Counted from the first letter of the stretch, positions 8,258 through 17,281 are shown. The stretch: DNA of 36,972 nt from JAJZRV01 sp027442615 (GCA_027442615.1 DAIBBI010000054.1:1-36972), one strand, 5' to 3'. The notes: generated by a model not told the origin, from the sequence alone. Made by a program: numbers and translations.

Positions 8258-10288
8258 CTACTTGATGCGCAGCCCTGGTGTGGCCCCGCTGTCAGGCGAG
8301 AGCAGGTAGAGACCGGTACCGTCGCCTGCGGCCAGCACCATGCCCTGCGATTCGCCGAAGCGCATTTTGCGCGGACTCAGGTTGGCCACCATGACCGTCA
8401 GGCGTCCCACCAGTTGTTCCGGCGTGTAGGCGCTCTTGATGCCTGCAAAAACCGTGCGTTGTCCCACGCCGATATCCAGCGTGAGCCTGAGCAGCTTGTC
8501 AGCTTCCACCACGGCTTCGGCCGCCACGATGCGAGCCACGCGCAGGTCGATTCTGGAAAAATCGTCAATGCCGATGGTGTCTGCCACGGGGGGCAGGGGG
8601 GGCGCGGCCGGGCTGGGTGCGGGCGCTACCTGGGCCAGGGTTTCCTGGCTTGCGGCCACCAGCGCTTCAACTTTCCTGGGGTCCACGCGAGTGATCAGAT
8701 GCTGGTAGGGCTTGATATGACGGCCCAGCAGGGCGGCTCCTGCGTGGGCATCGTTCCAGGAAAGCGCGGGAACGTCGAGGAAGGCTTCCACTTTTTCGGC
8801 CAGCACGGGCAGAACCGGTTTGAGAAACAGAGTCAGTAGTCGGAAAATTTCCAGACAGGCGGTACACACCTGTTGAAGCTCGTCGTTGCGCGCATCGTCT
8901 TTGGCGATATCCCAGGGCTTGATGCCGTCCACAAACTGGTTGGCGGCATCGGCCAATACCATGATCTCGCGCAGCGCCTTGCCAAATTCGCGTGCGTCGT
9001 AGAGGTCGGCGATGGACCCTGCTTCGGCATAGAAGCGGTGGATCAGCGGCACGGCGGCCTCGGGCAGGGTCGGTGCGAGGGCGCCTTCAAACCGTTTGGT
9101 GATGAAGCCGGCGGTGCGGCTTGCGATATTGACGTACTTGCCTACGAGGTCGCTGTTGACCCGCGCCACGAAGTCATCCAGGTTGAGGTCGATGTCGTCC
9201 ATGCTGGCGTTGAGTTTGGCTGCATAGTAGTAGCGCAGGTATTCCGGGTCCAGGTGCTTGAGGAAATTGCCGGCGGTGATGAACGAACCCCGGCTCTTGG
9301 ACATTTTCTGCCCGTTGACGGTCAGGAAGCCATGCACGAACAGTTGCGTGGGCGAGCGAAAGCCGGCACTTTCCAGAATGGCGGGCCAGAACAGCGAATG
9401 GAAATAGAGGATGTCCTTGCCGATGAAGTGATAGAGCTCGGTGCTGCTACCCTTGCCCCAGAAGGCGTCAAAGTCCAGGCCGCGATCGGTGGCGAGTTTC
9501 TTGAAGGTGCCAATGTAGCCGATGGGTGCATCCAGCCACACATAAAAGAATTTGTCGGGAGCCCCTGGAATCTCGAAGCCGAAGTAGGGCTTGTCGCGGG
9601 AAATATCCCAGTCCGTCAGCCCTGACTTGAACCATTCATCCAGTTTGTTGGCGGCCTCCACGGGGATGGTGCCGGAGCGGGTCCACTGGCGCAGGAAGGT
9701 CTCGCAATGGCCCAGGGAAAAGAAGTGATGCTCCGAAGTGCGTTCCACGGGGCGCGCTCCCGAGACCACCGAGATCGGGTCGATCATCTCCGTGGGGGCA
9801 TAAGAAGCGCCACACACTTCGCAGTTGTCGCCGTATTGGTCTTTGGCGTGACAGCGAGGGCATTCTCCCTTGATGAACCGGTCGGGCAGGAACATGTTGC
9901 GCACCGGGTCGAACAATTGCTCGATGGGGCGTATCTTGATCAGCCCGGCGGCCTTCAGCCGATTATAGATCTCGCATGCGTATTCGCGCGTCTCGGGGCT
10001 GTGGGTGCTGTAGTACAGGTCATGGGCGATGTGGAAGCCGGCAAAGTCCTGCATGTGTTCCCTGCGCGCCTTGTCGATCATCTGCTCGGGGGTGATGCCC
10101 TGTGCCTCGGCGGCCAGCATGACGGGTGTGCCATGGGTGTCGTCGGCACAGATCAGGTAAACGGTATGCCCCCGCATGCGCTGGTGACGCACCCAGATGT
10201 CGGTCTGGATGTGTTCGACCATATGGCCAAGATGGATGCTGCCGTTGGCATACGGCAGTGCGCTGGTGACGAGGAGGGTGCGGCTCAT
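8258..10288 (-). CDS. metG: Methionyl-tRNA synthetase
   Basis: A 676-residue class I aminoacyl-tRNA synthetase that charges tRNA-Met. The HIGH-type motif is seen as HLGH in NGSIHLGHMVEH (about residue 20) and the KMSKS motif as GQKMSKSRG (about residue 330). The connective-peptide zinc knuckle is present (CPRCHAKDQYGDNCEVCG). A C-terminal Trbp111/EMAPII-like tRNA-binding domain (IDLRVARIVAAEAV to the end, about residues 570-676) makes this the long, dimeric form common in proteobacteria. The ATG at 10288 matches the conserved SRTLLVTSALPYANG start. It is divergent from apbC, with about 128 bases between the two starts. Confidence 0.97.
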   Translation of the reverse strand: MSRTLLVTSALPYANGSIHLGHMVEHIQTDIWVRHQRMRGHTVYLICADDTHGTPVMLAAEAQGITPEQMIDKARREHMQDFAGFHIAHDLYYSTHSPETREYACEIYNRLKAAGLIKIRPIEQLFDPVRNMFLPDRFIKGECPRCHAKDQYGDNCEVCGASYAPTEMIDPISVVSGARPVERTSEHHFFSLGHCETFLRQWTRSGTIPVEAANKLDEWFKSGLTDWDISRDKPYFGFEIPGAPDKFFYVWLDAPIGYIGTFKKLATDRGLDFDAFWGKGSSTELYHFIGKDILYFHSLFWPAILESAGFRSPTQLFVHGFLTVNGQKMSKSRGSFITAGNFLKHLDPEYLRYYYAAKLNASMDDIDLNLDDFVARVNSDLVGKYVNIASRTAGFITKRFEGALAPTLPEAAVPLIHRFYAEAGSIADLYDAREFGKALREIMVLADAANQFVDGIKPWDIAKDDARNDELQQVCTACLEIFRLLTLFLKPVLPVLAEKVEAFLDVPALSWNDAHAGAALLGRHIKPYQHLITRVDPRKVEALVAASQETLAQVAPAPSPAAPPLPPVADTIGIDDFSRIDLRVARIVAAEAVVEADKLLRLTLDIGVGQRTVFAGIKSAYTPEQLVGRLTVMVANLSPRKMRFGESQGMVLAAGDGTGLYLLSPDSGATPGLRIK

Positions 10289-10416
10289 GTTGAGGCGAAT
10301 GCCTGAATAAAGCCGCTAGTGTATCAACCTCCTGCTGTAATTTCGATACTGGGACTATAATCTCCGGTTGGAATGCCCCAATCATTTTGGAAAACCCGAT
10401 CACTGGAAGGGAACTC

Positions 10417-11505
10417 ATGGCTATTACTGACAAGGAAGTTGAAGCGCTGGTCAAGGACCAGATCGACCCCAATACCGGCAAAACGCTGGGCAGCGCCAAG
10501 GCCCTGCGCCAGGTCAAGGTGGAAGGCGGCGCGGTGACCGTGGACCTCGTGCTGGGTTACCCGGCACGCACCCTGGGCGCTGCGGTTCGCGAAGCCCTCG
10601 CGGCGACGCTGCAAAAACTTTCGGGTGTGACCGGGGTGACCGTTCAGATCGACTGGCGCGTCAAGGCGCACGCCGTGCAGGCGGGGTTGAAGCCGCTCGC
10701 CGGCATCCGCAACGTGATCGCCGTGGCCTCCGGCAAGGGTGGGGTGGGCAAATCCACTACCACGGTCAACCTGGCGTTGGCGCTGGCCGCAGAAGGTGCC
10801 CGCGTGGGGATTCTGGATGCAGACATTTACGGACCTTCCCAGCCCACCATGATGGGCATCAATGGCCGCCCGGAAAGCGCCGATGGTCAATCCATGCTGC
10901 CGCTGATGGGGCATGGCCTGCAAACCATGTCGGTGGGGTACCTGATTGACCAGGACCAGCCCATGGTGTGGCGCGGCCCCATGGTGACCCAGGCCCTCGA
11001 ACAGTTGTTGCGCGACACGAAATGGGACGACCTGGATTACCTCATCGTGGACATGCCACCGGGTACCGGCGACATTCAGCTCACGCTGGCTCAGAAAGTG
11101 CCAGTGACAGGTGCCATCATCGTGACCACGCCGCAGGACATCGCGCTGCTTGATGCGCGCAAGGGTTTCAAGATGTTCGAGAAGGTGGGCGTGCCCATCC
11201 TGGGGGTGGTGGAAAACATGAGTACCCATATCTGTTCGAAGTGCGGTCATGAAGAGCACATCTTCGGCGCAGGCGGTGCGGCAAAAATGTGTTCGGATTT
11301 CGGGACGGAACTTCTGGGCGCCCTGCCGCTCGACATCCGCATCAGGGAACAGACCGATTCGGGTAATCCCACTGTGGTGGCTGAACCCGAAGGCGTCATT
11401 ACCGAAACCTATCGCAGCATCGCCCGTCGAGTAGCCATCAAGGTGGCTCTGCGCAGCGAGGACCACGCGGCCAAGTTTCCAAAAATCGTCATTCAAAACT
11501 CCTGA
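10417..11505 (+). CDS. apbC: Iron-sulfur cluster carrier ApbC/Mrp
   Basis: A 362-residue P-loop protein of the Mrp/NBP35/ApbC family that carries and delivers [4Fe-4S] clusters in the cytosol. An N-terminal MIP18 (DUF59) domain covers about residues 1-85. The deviant Walker A motif SGKGGVGKST (about 105-115) starts the ATPase domain, with DADIYGPSQPTMMG following. The cluster-binding CxxC is present as CSKCG near residue 273. I chose ATG 10417 because it has a GGAAGGGAA ribosome site five bases upstream; the in-frame TTG at 10387 has none. It is followed by dcd after 13 bases, a widespread arrangement in betaproteobacteria, so the two are probably one operon. Confidence 0.95.
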   Translation: MAITDKEVEALVKDQIDPNTGKTLGSAKALRQVKVEGGAVTVDLVLGYPARTLGAAVREALAATLQKLSGVTGVTVQIDWRVKAHAVQAGLKPLAGIRNVIAVASGKGGVGKSTTTVNLALALAAEGARVGILDADIYGPSQPTMMGINGRPESADGQSMLPLMGHGLQTMSVGYLIDQDQPMVWRGPMVTQALEQLLRDTKWDDLDYLIVDMPPGTGDIQLTLAQKVPVTGAIIVTTPQDIALLDARKGFKMFEKVGVPILGVVENMSTHICSKCGHEEHIFGAGGAAKMCSDFGTELLGALPLDIRIREQTDSGNPTVVAEPEGVITETYRSIARRVAIKVALRSEDHAAKFPKIVIQNS

Positions 11506-11518
11506 GGGCTGCGCAACA

Positions 11519-12085
<567 letters not shown>

Positions 12086-12309
12086 GTTTTGACGCCCTGG
12101 TTGTCACAGGTTTTGCAGTATTTAAATCTTTCATCCACGCCACCTTTCTCCTGATCCGGGCACGCTAAGTCATTGCCTGATCAGGGATTGTGGCCGTTCC
12201 GTCAGCCTTGCCTGGGGTGGCGGCCCATGTGGTTCCCCTCATTTCTACCTATATTGGATCCTGGCGTTCAAACGGGATTGGGCGCTTTCATCTACAGGAG
12301 AATCGCGCC

Positions 12310-12618
12310 ATGAGTAGCCTTGGAAAATCCATGTCGGACATCAATTTGGGTATGTTGTATCTGGCCCGTGAAGTACTGCAACAGGATCGCGTTTTGGGGA
12401 TGGCCAATCTGGGCATCACCCCGGAAGTGGCCAGCACCCTGCTGTCTCTTTCCGCCGAAGAAATCAATCGCCTGGCCCATACGCCGCTGTTGTTGGTAGG
12501 GCTGCGCTGGCGCGGTGCCTCGGTGTGGAACTGCTTGCGCCAATATGCCATGGGCAGTGCTGCGGCCTTGCCGCGTGCGCTGTTGTTAGGAGAGAGCGAG
12601 CTCGACCATGTCCACTAA
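12310..12618 (+). CDS. FlhD-like transcriptional activator subunit
   Basis: A 102-residue protein resembling FlhD, the partner of FlhC in the master activator of flagella and, in SXT/R391 and IncC elements (SetD, AcaD), of conjugation genes. The match runs from SDINLGMLYLAREVLQQDR through LGITPEVASTLLSLSAEEI, the same order and spacing as E. coli FlhD (DINLSYLLLAQRLIVQDK, LGINEEMATTLAALT). The ATG at 12310 was chosen because AGGAG lies about ten bases upstream and the conserved block begins right after it. It overlaps flhC-like by 11 bases. A TATATT at 12250-12255 could be a 10 box but lacks a clear 35 partner. There are no flagellar genes in the window, and the next genes are conjugation-like, so a SetD/AcaD-type role is more likely than flagellar control. 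Confidence 0.8.
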   Translation: MSSLGKSMSDINLGMLYLAREVLQQDRVLGMANLGITPEVASTLLSLSAEEINRLAHTPLLLVGLRWRGASVWNCLRQYAMGSAAALPRALLLGESELDHVH

Positions 12619-13165
12619 GCGCGCTTTGCAATCCGAAATTCTCCAGTATCGTAACGCCGAGCGGCTGCTTTTGCTGGGTGCGCGTGTTCCCATCGTCATG
12701 GAAATGACGCGGCTTTCCAGCTGGTTTTTGCGCAAGTTGTCTCTGGAAATTCGCGGTGAGGCTCCGCGCAAGGGCCAGATGCCCAATTCGGACCAATGGT
12801 ACTTGCGGCGTCAGAACAATCTAGAGGCTTCTCTTTTCTGCGCGATCTACGAAGACTTGAAAAAACACGCAGAGTTCGGCATGGACGAATGCGCCCTGCT
12901 GGTGGGGGCCTATTCCCAGGTCCGCGCAACTTTTGGCGCAGCAGGGGCGGCGGCAGGCATGTCCATTGATCGGGCCTGGTGGCTGGTCAAATCGGTGCAG
13001 ATCAAAAACCTGCGCCGTGCGCGTTGCAGGGTGTGTCAAGGCCGCTATCTGCAGGCCTGGAGCCGCCTGGAAAGAAATTTTCTGTGTTGGGAATGCCGTC
13101 AGCAGGGGTATACCGTGGCGGGCGGCAGGGCGCCACGATTGGCGAGGAGAGGAGCCGCTTTGTGA
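12608..13165 (+). CDS. FlhC-like transcriptional activator subunit
   Basis: A 185-residue FlhC-family protein, the DNA-binding, zinc-carrying half of the FlhD4C2-type activator. The family core is visible: LLLGARVPIVMEMTRLSS, RGEAPRKGQMP, then DQWYLRRQNNLEASLFC, which parallels E. coli RGSPPPKGMLPFSTDWF. The zinc ligands are Cys140, Cys143, Cys160 and Cys163, with the same 2-16-2 spacing as E. coli Cys137, 140, 157 and 160. It lies in a five-gene cluster with TraI_2-like and TraD-like genes, sharing GTGA with the next one. I infer that the FlhD/FlhC pair activates this or another set of transfer genes; the target promoters are not identifiable here. Confidence 0.85.
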   Translation: MSTKRALQSEILQYRNAERLLLLGARVPIVMEMTRLSSWFLRKLSLEIRGEAPRKGQMPNSDQWYLRRQNNLEASLFCAIYEDLKKHAEFGMDECALLVGAYSQVRATFGAAGAAAGMSIDRAWWLVKSVQIKNLRRARCRVCQGRYLQAWSRLERNFLCWECRQQGYTVAGGRAPRLARRGAAL

Positions 13166-14097
13166 ATCGGGTGGCGAGCGGCCGACTGACCCTGCTCTCG
13201 ATGCCGGAATGCCTGCAACGGTTGCGTCCGGAAGTGATGGTGTTTCGCACCCTGGTGGGGCTGGACTACGGAGCCACGGAAGCGGCGCTGGTCCCCACCC
13301 TGGAACGCCTGACCGACTGGGTCCTGAATCTGGTAGACCCCGCAGATCCCGAGCACGGATCCTTGCTGCGCACGGCCCTGCGTCGGGGCATCGGTGCGCT
13401 GCAGGTCACGCCCGTAGGAGAGCAGGCTACCCAAAATCTGCTGGTGGGGCTTGAAACGCTCCTCGATGTCGTGGCAGAGGCCCTTCAATACCTGTGCGTG
13501 ACCGCTCTACCAGGGACCGGCGCCCACTCCTGGGGCATCTATTCCAGCAGCCTTGCCGGCTGGGGGCGCGCACACCAGTGCAGGCAGGTGGAATGGACCG
13601 TGCAGTCGTCGTCTCCCCGGTACCCTGTCAATCGCGCGCTTTTGGCCGGACGGGTGCTCTCGGGCGCAACGCTGGCCTTCCTGGAACAGCATGTGCAGTC
13701 GGGGGTGGATCGGTTATGGAAGCAGGAGTCGCTTGCCGTGCCAGCGACCCGTGCGCCGCTGGTGCGTTGGGTTGCACTGGCCATTCGTCGACTGGCGCAA
13801 CGCGGGTTGTGGAAGTGCCATGTGCCTCCGGGTCGGGTCTGGTTGCAGGGCGCCTGTGGCTACCTGTTATGGCCGCTGGCAGGCCAGGACCTGATGAAGG
13901 AAATTGCGACGTTGACCGGAGTGCTTCCGGCTGAGTCGCCAGAGCATTGGCTGCAGGCACTGGTTAGTGCCGAATGCGTGGTCATGACAGGGCAGGAGGC
14001 GCTTGTCACGGTACCCCATCCGCTGCTGCAGCGGCCTGTAACGGCAGTGCGCCTGGCCCAGCCCCTCGAAGCCACGCTGCTTGAATGCCTGCAATGA
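13162..14097 (+). CDS. Short TraI_2 (MobH relaxase)-like protein lacking the HD motif
   Basis: A 311-residue protein. The N-terminus (PECLQRLRPEVMVFRTLVGL, then ERLTDWVLNLVDPADPEHG) has the pattern of TraI_2 relaxases before their histidine cluster. A later block (IRRLAQRGLWKCHVPPGRVW, then GYLLWPLAGQDLMKEI) resembles the TraI_2 segment after the HD domain. The expected histidine-rich GGL-H and HD signatures are absent, and canonical MobH relaxases (SXT TraI about 716 residues) are more than twice as long. The reading frame is intact. GTG at 13162 is chosen because it overlaps the flhC-like stop as GTGA and has GAGGAGAGGAG upstream. It is followed by the coupling-protein gene, as traI is followed by traD in SXT. 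It may be a non-catalytic relaxosome part or a decayed relaxase; confidence in homology is moderate. Confidence 0.6.
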   Translation: MNRVASGRLTLLSMPECLQRLRPEVMVFRTLVGLDYGATEAALVPTLERLTDWVLNLVDPADPEHGSLLRTALRRGIGALQVTPVGEQATQNLLVGLETLLDVVAEALQYLCVTALPGTGAHSWGIYSSSLAGWGRAHQCRQVEWTVQSSSPRYPVNRALLAGRVLSGATLAFLEQHVQSGVDRLWKQESLAVPATRAPLVRWVALAIRRLAQRGLWKCHVPPGRVWLQGACGYLLWPLAGQDLMKEIATLTGVLPAESPEHWLQALVSAECVVMTGQEALVTVPHPLLQRPVTAVRLAQPLEATLLECLQ

Positions 14098-15704
14098 GCC
14101 GCATGTTCTGGCAGGGTGTACTGATGACCTGGTTTCTGGCCCTGGCGCTGACCGTGCTGACAACCCGCTGGGTGGGGCTGGGGGTGCCAGCGTCGCATGC
14201 GCTAATGCGGGCCGGCTTTGCAGTGGCGATGCTGGTGTTGGCGCCGCTGGGCCTGCAGGTCTACCGTTTGGGGCGCGCCCGGCATCCCGCCCGGATCAGC
14301 GGGCATCGGCTGGAGCGTTGGGCAAAGGGTCACCCCAAACGCTGGTTACTGGGGCAGGGCGCGCCTTGGAAAACGTCACAGGCCCAGGCGCTCTACCAGA
14401 GCCTGAGCGGCGCCGCTTCAGACCCCGAAGGGGTAGTGCTGCTAAGTTATGCGGGATTTCTGCGACCGGTATTTCTGGAGGCAGAGGAGGCCCAGGGCCA
14501 TACCCTTGTGGTGGGGGCACCGGGAACGGGCAAGACGCAATTGTTCAAGTTGCTGGCATTGCAAGCCATTGCGCGCGGCGAATGCGTGATCGTGTTGGAC
14601 CCCAAGGGCGGCCAGCACCTGCGACAAAGTCTGGCACGGGCCGCAGCACGGGTGGGGCATCCCTATTTTCAGTTGCTTCCAGCCGAGCCGGAACAGAGCG
14701 ATGGCCTGAATTTACTGGCCAACGGTCGCCAGGCGTCAGAGCTGGCAAGCCGATTGAGTCGGCTCATTCCCACGGATGAAACGGAGAATGCCTTCGGGCA
14801 GTTTGCCTGGATGACGCTCAACCGCATCATCGAGGGGTTGTTGGCGCTGCGCGAGCCGGTGACCCTTAAGGCGTTGCGCTTTCACGTGGCTGATCAGGGC
14901 CAGTCATTGCGTGCCCGCCTGCCGTTGCCAGGACTTGCCGAACTCGCGTCCCATGATTCCGCCCATTACCGAAAAATGATCCTGGCGTTGACCCCAATGC
15001 TGGAAACGCTGACCACCGGAGCCCTGGGTGCGTTGCTTTCACCGCCGCTGGAAGGCGCGATCCATCAGGCAGGGGAGGATCGCCCCAGGGTCCACCTGGC
15101 GCAGGTCATTCGCCAGGCGGGTGTGTTCTATGCGGGGTTGGGAGCGCTCTCGGACGAGGCCCTCTCCCGCGCCCTGGGAGGGTTATTGCTGGCAGACCTT
15201 GCGGCAGTGGCAGGGGACCGTTATCGCGATCCGGCCTGCGGTATCCCGGTGCGGCTGTTCGTGGATGAGGCGGCCGAAGTCACCAATCCCGCTTTTGTCC
15301 AGCTGCTCAACAAGGGCAGGGAATGTGGTTTCCTGGTGACCTTTGCGGTACAGACCCTTGCTGATCTTGAAGTGGCCATGGGTGGCCCTGGGCCTGCACG
15401 CATGATGGTGGGCAATGCCGGCAACCTGGTCGCCTTTCGTACCCTTGATCCGGAGTCACGCAAGGTCTGGACGGAGCGTGCAGGCAGTGCCTGGATTCGC
15501 GCCAGCGGTACCTCGGTGGGTGCGCAGCAGGCGCACGGCCGCAATGGGCGGCAGCGGGGTTTTTCAGCTGGGCGCACGCGCCAGCTCCAGGAATCTCCCC
15601 TGATTCCGGAAGCACTGCTGGGACAGTTACCCAATCTGCACTTCGTGGGATTGCTGGGTGGGCGGCGCACGGTGGTGGGGCGCCTGACGCTGGTGGAAGG
15701 GTAG
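14094..15704 (+). CDS. traD: TraD-like type IV coupling protein ATPase
   Basis: A 536-residue inner-membrane ATPase of the VirD4/TraD coupling family, which feeds DNA-protein complexes to a type IV secretion channel. Two N-terminal membrane helices (about residues 5-26 and 36-58) precede the motor domain. Walker A is GAPGTGKT (141-148) with LDPKGG (169-173) beyond it, and Walker B is RLFVDEAAEV with the acidic pair at 391-392. A QTLADLE motif (Q-loop region) and a FRTLDPESRK segment follow, as in SXT/PFGI-type TraD. All nucleotide-binding residues are intact, so the protein could be active. I chose ATG 14094 because it forms a four-base ATGA overlap with the preceding gene; ATG 14085 is an alternative. 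No mating-channel genes are present in the window. Confidence 0.85.
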   Translation: MSRMFWQGVLMTWFLALALTVLTTRWVGLGVPASHALMRAGFAVAMLVLAPLGLQVYRLGRARHPARISGHRLERWAKGHPKRWLLGQGAPWKTSQAQALYQSLSGAASDPEGVVLLSYAGFLRPVFLEAEEAQGHTLVVGAPGTGKTQLFKLLALQAIARGECVIVLDPKGGQHLRQSLARAAARVGHPYFQLLPAEPEQSDGLNLLANGRQASELASRLSRLIPTDETENAFGQFAWMTLNRIIEGLLALREPVTLKALRFHVADQGQSLRARLPLPGLAELASHDSAHYRKMILALTPMLETLTTGALGALLSPPLEGAIHQAGEDRPRVHLAQVIRQAGVFYAGLGALSDEALSRALGGLLLADLAAVAGDRYRDPACGIPVRLFVDEAAEVTNPAFVQLLNKGRECGFLVTFAVQTLADLEVAMGGPGPARMMVGNAGNLVAFRTLDPESRKVWTERAGSAWIRASGTSVGAQQAHGRNGRQRGFSAGRTRQLQESPLIPEALLGQLPNLHFVGLLGGRRTVVGRLTLVEG

Positions 15705-15714
15705 GGGTGCTGCG

Positions 15715-16095
15715 ATGCTGGAAGCATTGCGTGAAGAGGTGTTGCGCGACCAGGGCGCCTGGGGTGGCACGCTGGTGCTGCGTGCATTTCACTGGGCCAC
15801 GCTGCACGCCAGTGCACAGAGCCTGTGGTGGCAGCTGTGTTATCGCTGGATCCTGCTGACCGGCTGGTTGATGGCATCAGCGCCGCTGGGGCTGGCGCTG
15901 ATGCCACAGCGATGGCGGGTGCGGCAGTGTCGTGATGAGTTCTCGGCCATGCAACACCGGGCAGGCACCCCAAGGCGGGTACTGGGACTGCTGCTGGGTA
16001 CGGGGTTGCTGCTGATGTGGCCAGCACCGCTGCCTGCGGGCTGGGTGGCTGGATGGGCGGGAGGCGTGTGGCTGGGAGTGGCCCTGATATTGTGA
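15715..16095 (+). CDS. Small membrane protein after traD (possibly DUF4400-like)
   Basis: A 126-residue protein with a hydrophilic N-terminus, one hydrophobic segment (about residues 43-62, RWILLTGWLMASAPLGLALM), a basic middle (PQRWRVRQCRDEF) and one or two C-terminal helices ending in GVWLGVALIL. In SXT and PFGI-type elements a DUF4400 membrane protein is encoded right after traD; position, topology and the arginine-rich loop fit, but this protein is shorter than usual (about 200), and similarity by eye is limited. AGGGG sits nine bases before ATG 15715, and the traD stop is ten bases upstream. It is the last gene of the cluster. Function is unknown; it may modulate the coupling protein at the membrane. 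Confidence 0.6.
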   Translation: MLEALREEVLRDQGAWGGTLVLRAFHWATLHASAQSLWWQLCYRWILLTGWLMASAPLGLALMPQRWRVRQCRDEFSAMQHRAGTPRRVLGLLLGTGLLLMWPAPLPAGWVAGWAGGVWLGVALIL

Positions 16096-16110
16096 TGTGC
16101 GTCGGCTGGG

Positions 16111-16269
16111 TTATTTGCCGCCGCGGCTGAAATCATCGATGTCCGCATCCTGAATGGCATAGAGGTCATCCAGGGATTCGTCGTCCAGATCGTCGCGATT
16201 CAGGACGCGTACGGGTAGAATGCTGGATTCGCTGTCGTTGGAAGCACTGTAAGTGGCGCAAGTCTTCAT
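16111..16269 (-). CDS. Unrecognised 52-residue acidic protein
   Basis: This short gene reads leftwards from ATG at 16269 to TAA at 16111 and has a textbook ribosome binding site, AAAGGAGACAAG, directly before the ATG. The product begins MKTCATYSASNDSESSILPV and is very acidic in its second half, with repeated Asp pairs (RDDLDDESLDDLY, then DADIDDF), and ends in SRGGK. It has one cysteine, no membrane segment and no signal peptide. I do not recognise a family. It sits head-on to the traD cluster, 15 bases from its last stop, and is divergent from the EamA transporter with about 100 bases of AT-richer DNA between, enough for two promoters. It could be a small regulator or DNA mimic, but this is only a guess. 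Confidence 0.6.
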   Translation of the reverse strand: MKTCATYSASNDSESSILPVRVLNRDDLDDESLDDLYAIQDADIDDFSRGGK

Positions 16270-16372
16270 CTTGTCTCCTTTTTAGAACGTGTTGTTACCT
16301 TTAATGTCTTCCGTAGTTAAGCAAACTGTTATGACATCTCTGTGACAGAGCAATGAATGGAGTAAGGGTTTC

Positions 16373-17281
16373 ATGTCTTCCGCTTCACCGGTTTCCTGGC
16401 ATCGCTGGTTGCCGCAACTTGCACTCATCATACTGTCGTTGATTTGGGGCTACACCTGGGTGATGGCCAAGGAAGGACTTCTTTATGCGTCCCCCGTAGC
16501 CTTTGCCGCCCAACGAAGCGTAGGTGGCGCGCTGGCACTGTTGCTGGTGCTCAAGCTCGCGGGCCGTTCCATGAGATGGGTAGCCCCTGGGGCCACCCTG
16601 GCCATCGGCCTGGTCCAGGTGGCCGGCTTTACACTGCTGCAAACCTGGGCGCTGGTGGAAGGCGGGCCCGGCAAAACTGCAGTCCTCATCTACACCATGC
16701 CGATCTGGACCTTGCTGCTGGCCTGGTGGTTTCTGGATGAGCGTGTGCGTGGCGCGCAGTGGGTCGCCGCCGCCTTCACGTTGACGGGTCTGGCGTTGAT
16801 CATCGAGCCCTGGGACATGCACTCCAGTCCGCTCAGCAAGGTTTTGGGCATCATGGCGGCCATGTGCTGGGCAGTGGGAACCATCCTGGTCAAACGCTTG
16901 CGGACGCGCCAATCCGTGGATCTGCTGGCCCTCACGACCTGGCAGATGGTGATGGGATCGGTGCCGCTGGTGCTGTTGGCAGGGCTGTTGCCCGAACCTG
17001 CAACGCAATGGTCGCCCCATTACCTGGGCATCCTCGCTTTCATGTCGGTGGCCAGCACGGCCCTATGTTGGTGGCTGTGGATCTATATCCTTGATCGCGT
17101 CCCTGCCTGGGAAGCAAGCCTCTCGGTGTTGGGTACGCCGGTGGTGGCCATCCTTTCCTCGCGTTATATGACCGGTGAGGATTTCAAGATGCCTGAAGTG
17201 GCTGGGATTTTGCTTATTGGTGCGGGACTGCTGTTGCTGGCCCTGATCGGTTGGTTGCTCAGCCGCAAGGCTGCTGCCTAG
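16373..17281 (+). CDS. EamA/DMT-family membrane transporter
   Basis: A 302-residue inner-membrane protein with ten hydrophobic helices in two EamA repeats (about residues 14-140 and 155-295), the standard drug/metabolite transporter architecture. The first repeat carries SLIWGYTWVMAKEGL and the family-typical AAQRSVGGALALLLV, with TAVLIYTMPIWTLLLAW in the fourth and fifth helices. Members export amino acids, their breakdown products or other small metabolites; the substrate cannot be predicted from sequence. The ATG at 16373 has GGAGTAAGGG about nine bases upstream. It stands alone between the 52-residue minus-strand gene and the HDOD/GGDEF gene. Confidence 0.85.
   Translation: MSSASPVSWHRWLPQLALIILSLIWGYTWVMAKEGLLYASPVAFAAQRSVGGALALLLVLKLAGRSMRWVAPGATLAIGLVQVAGFTLLQTWALVEGGPGKTAVLIYTMPIWTLLLAWWFLDERVRGAQWVAAAFTLTGLALIIEPWDMHSSPLSKVLGIMAAMCWAVGTILVKRLRTRQSVDLLALTTWQMVMGSVPLVLLAGLLPEPATQWSPHYLGILAFMSVASTALCWWLWIYILDRVPAWEASLSVLGTPVVAILSSRYMTGEDFKMPEVAGILLIGAGLLLLALIGWLLSRKAAA

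Noticed and set aside
12086..12309. Integration site (att) or tRNA before the flhD-like gene
   Set aside because: No tRNA, integrase, or direct repeat pair is seen; only a 10-bp palindrome is present.
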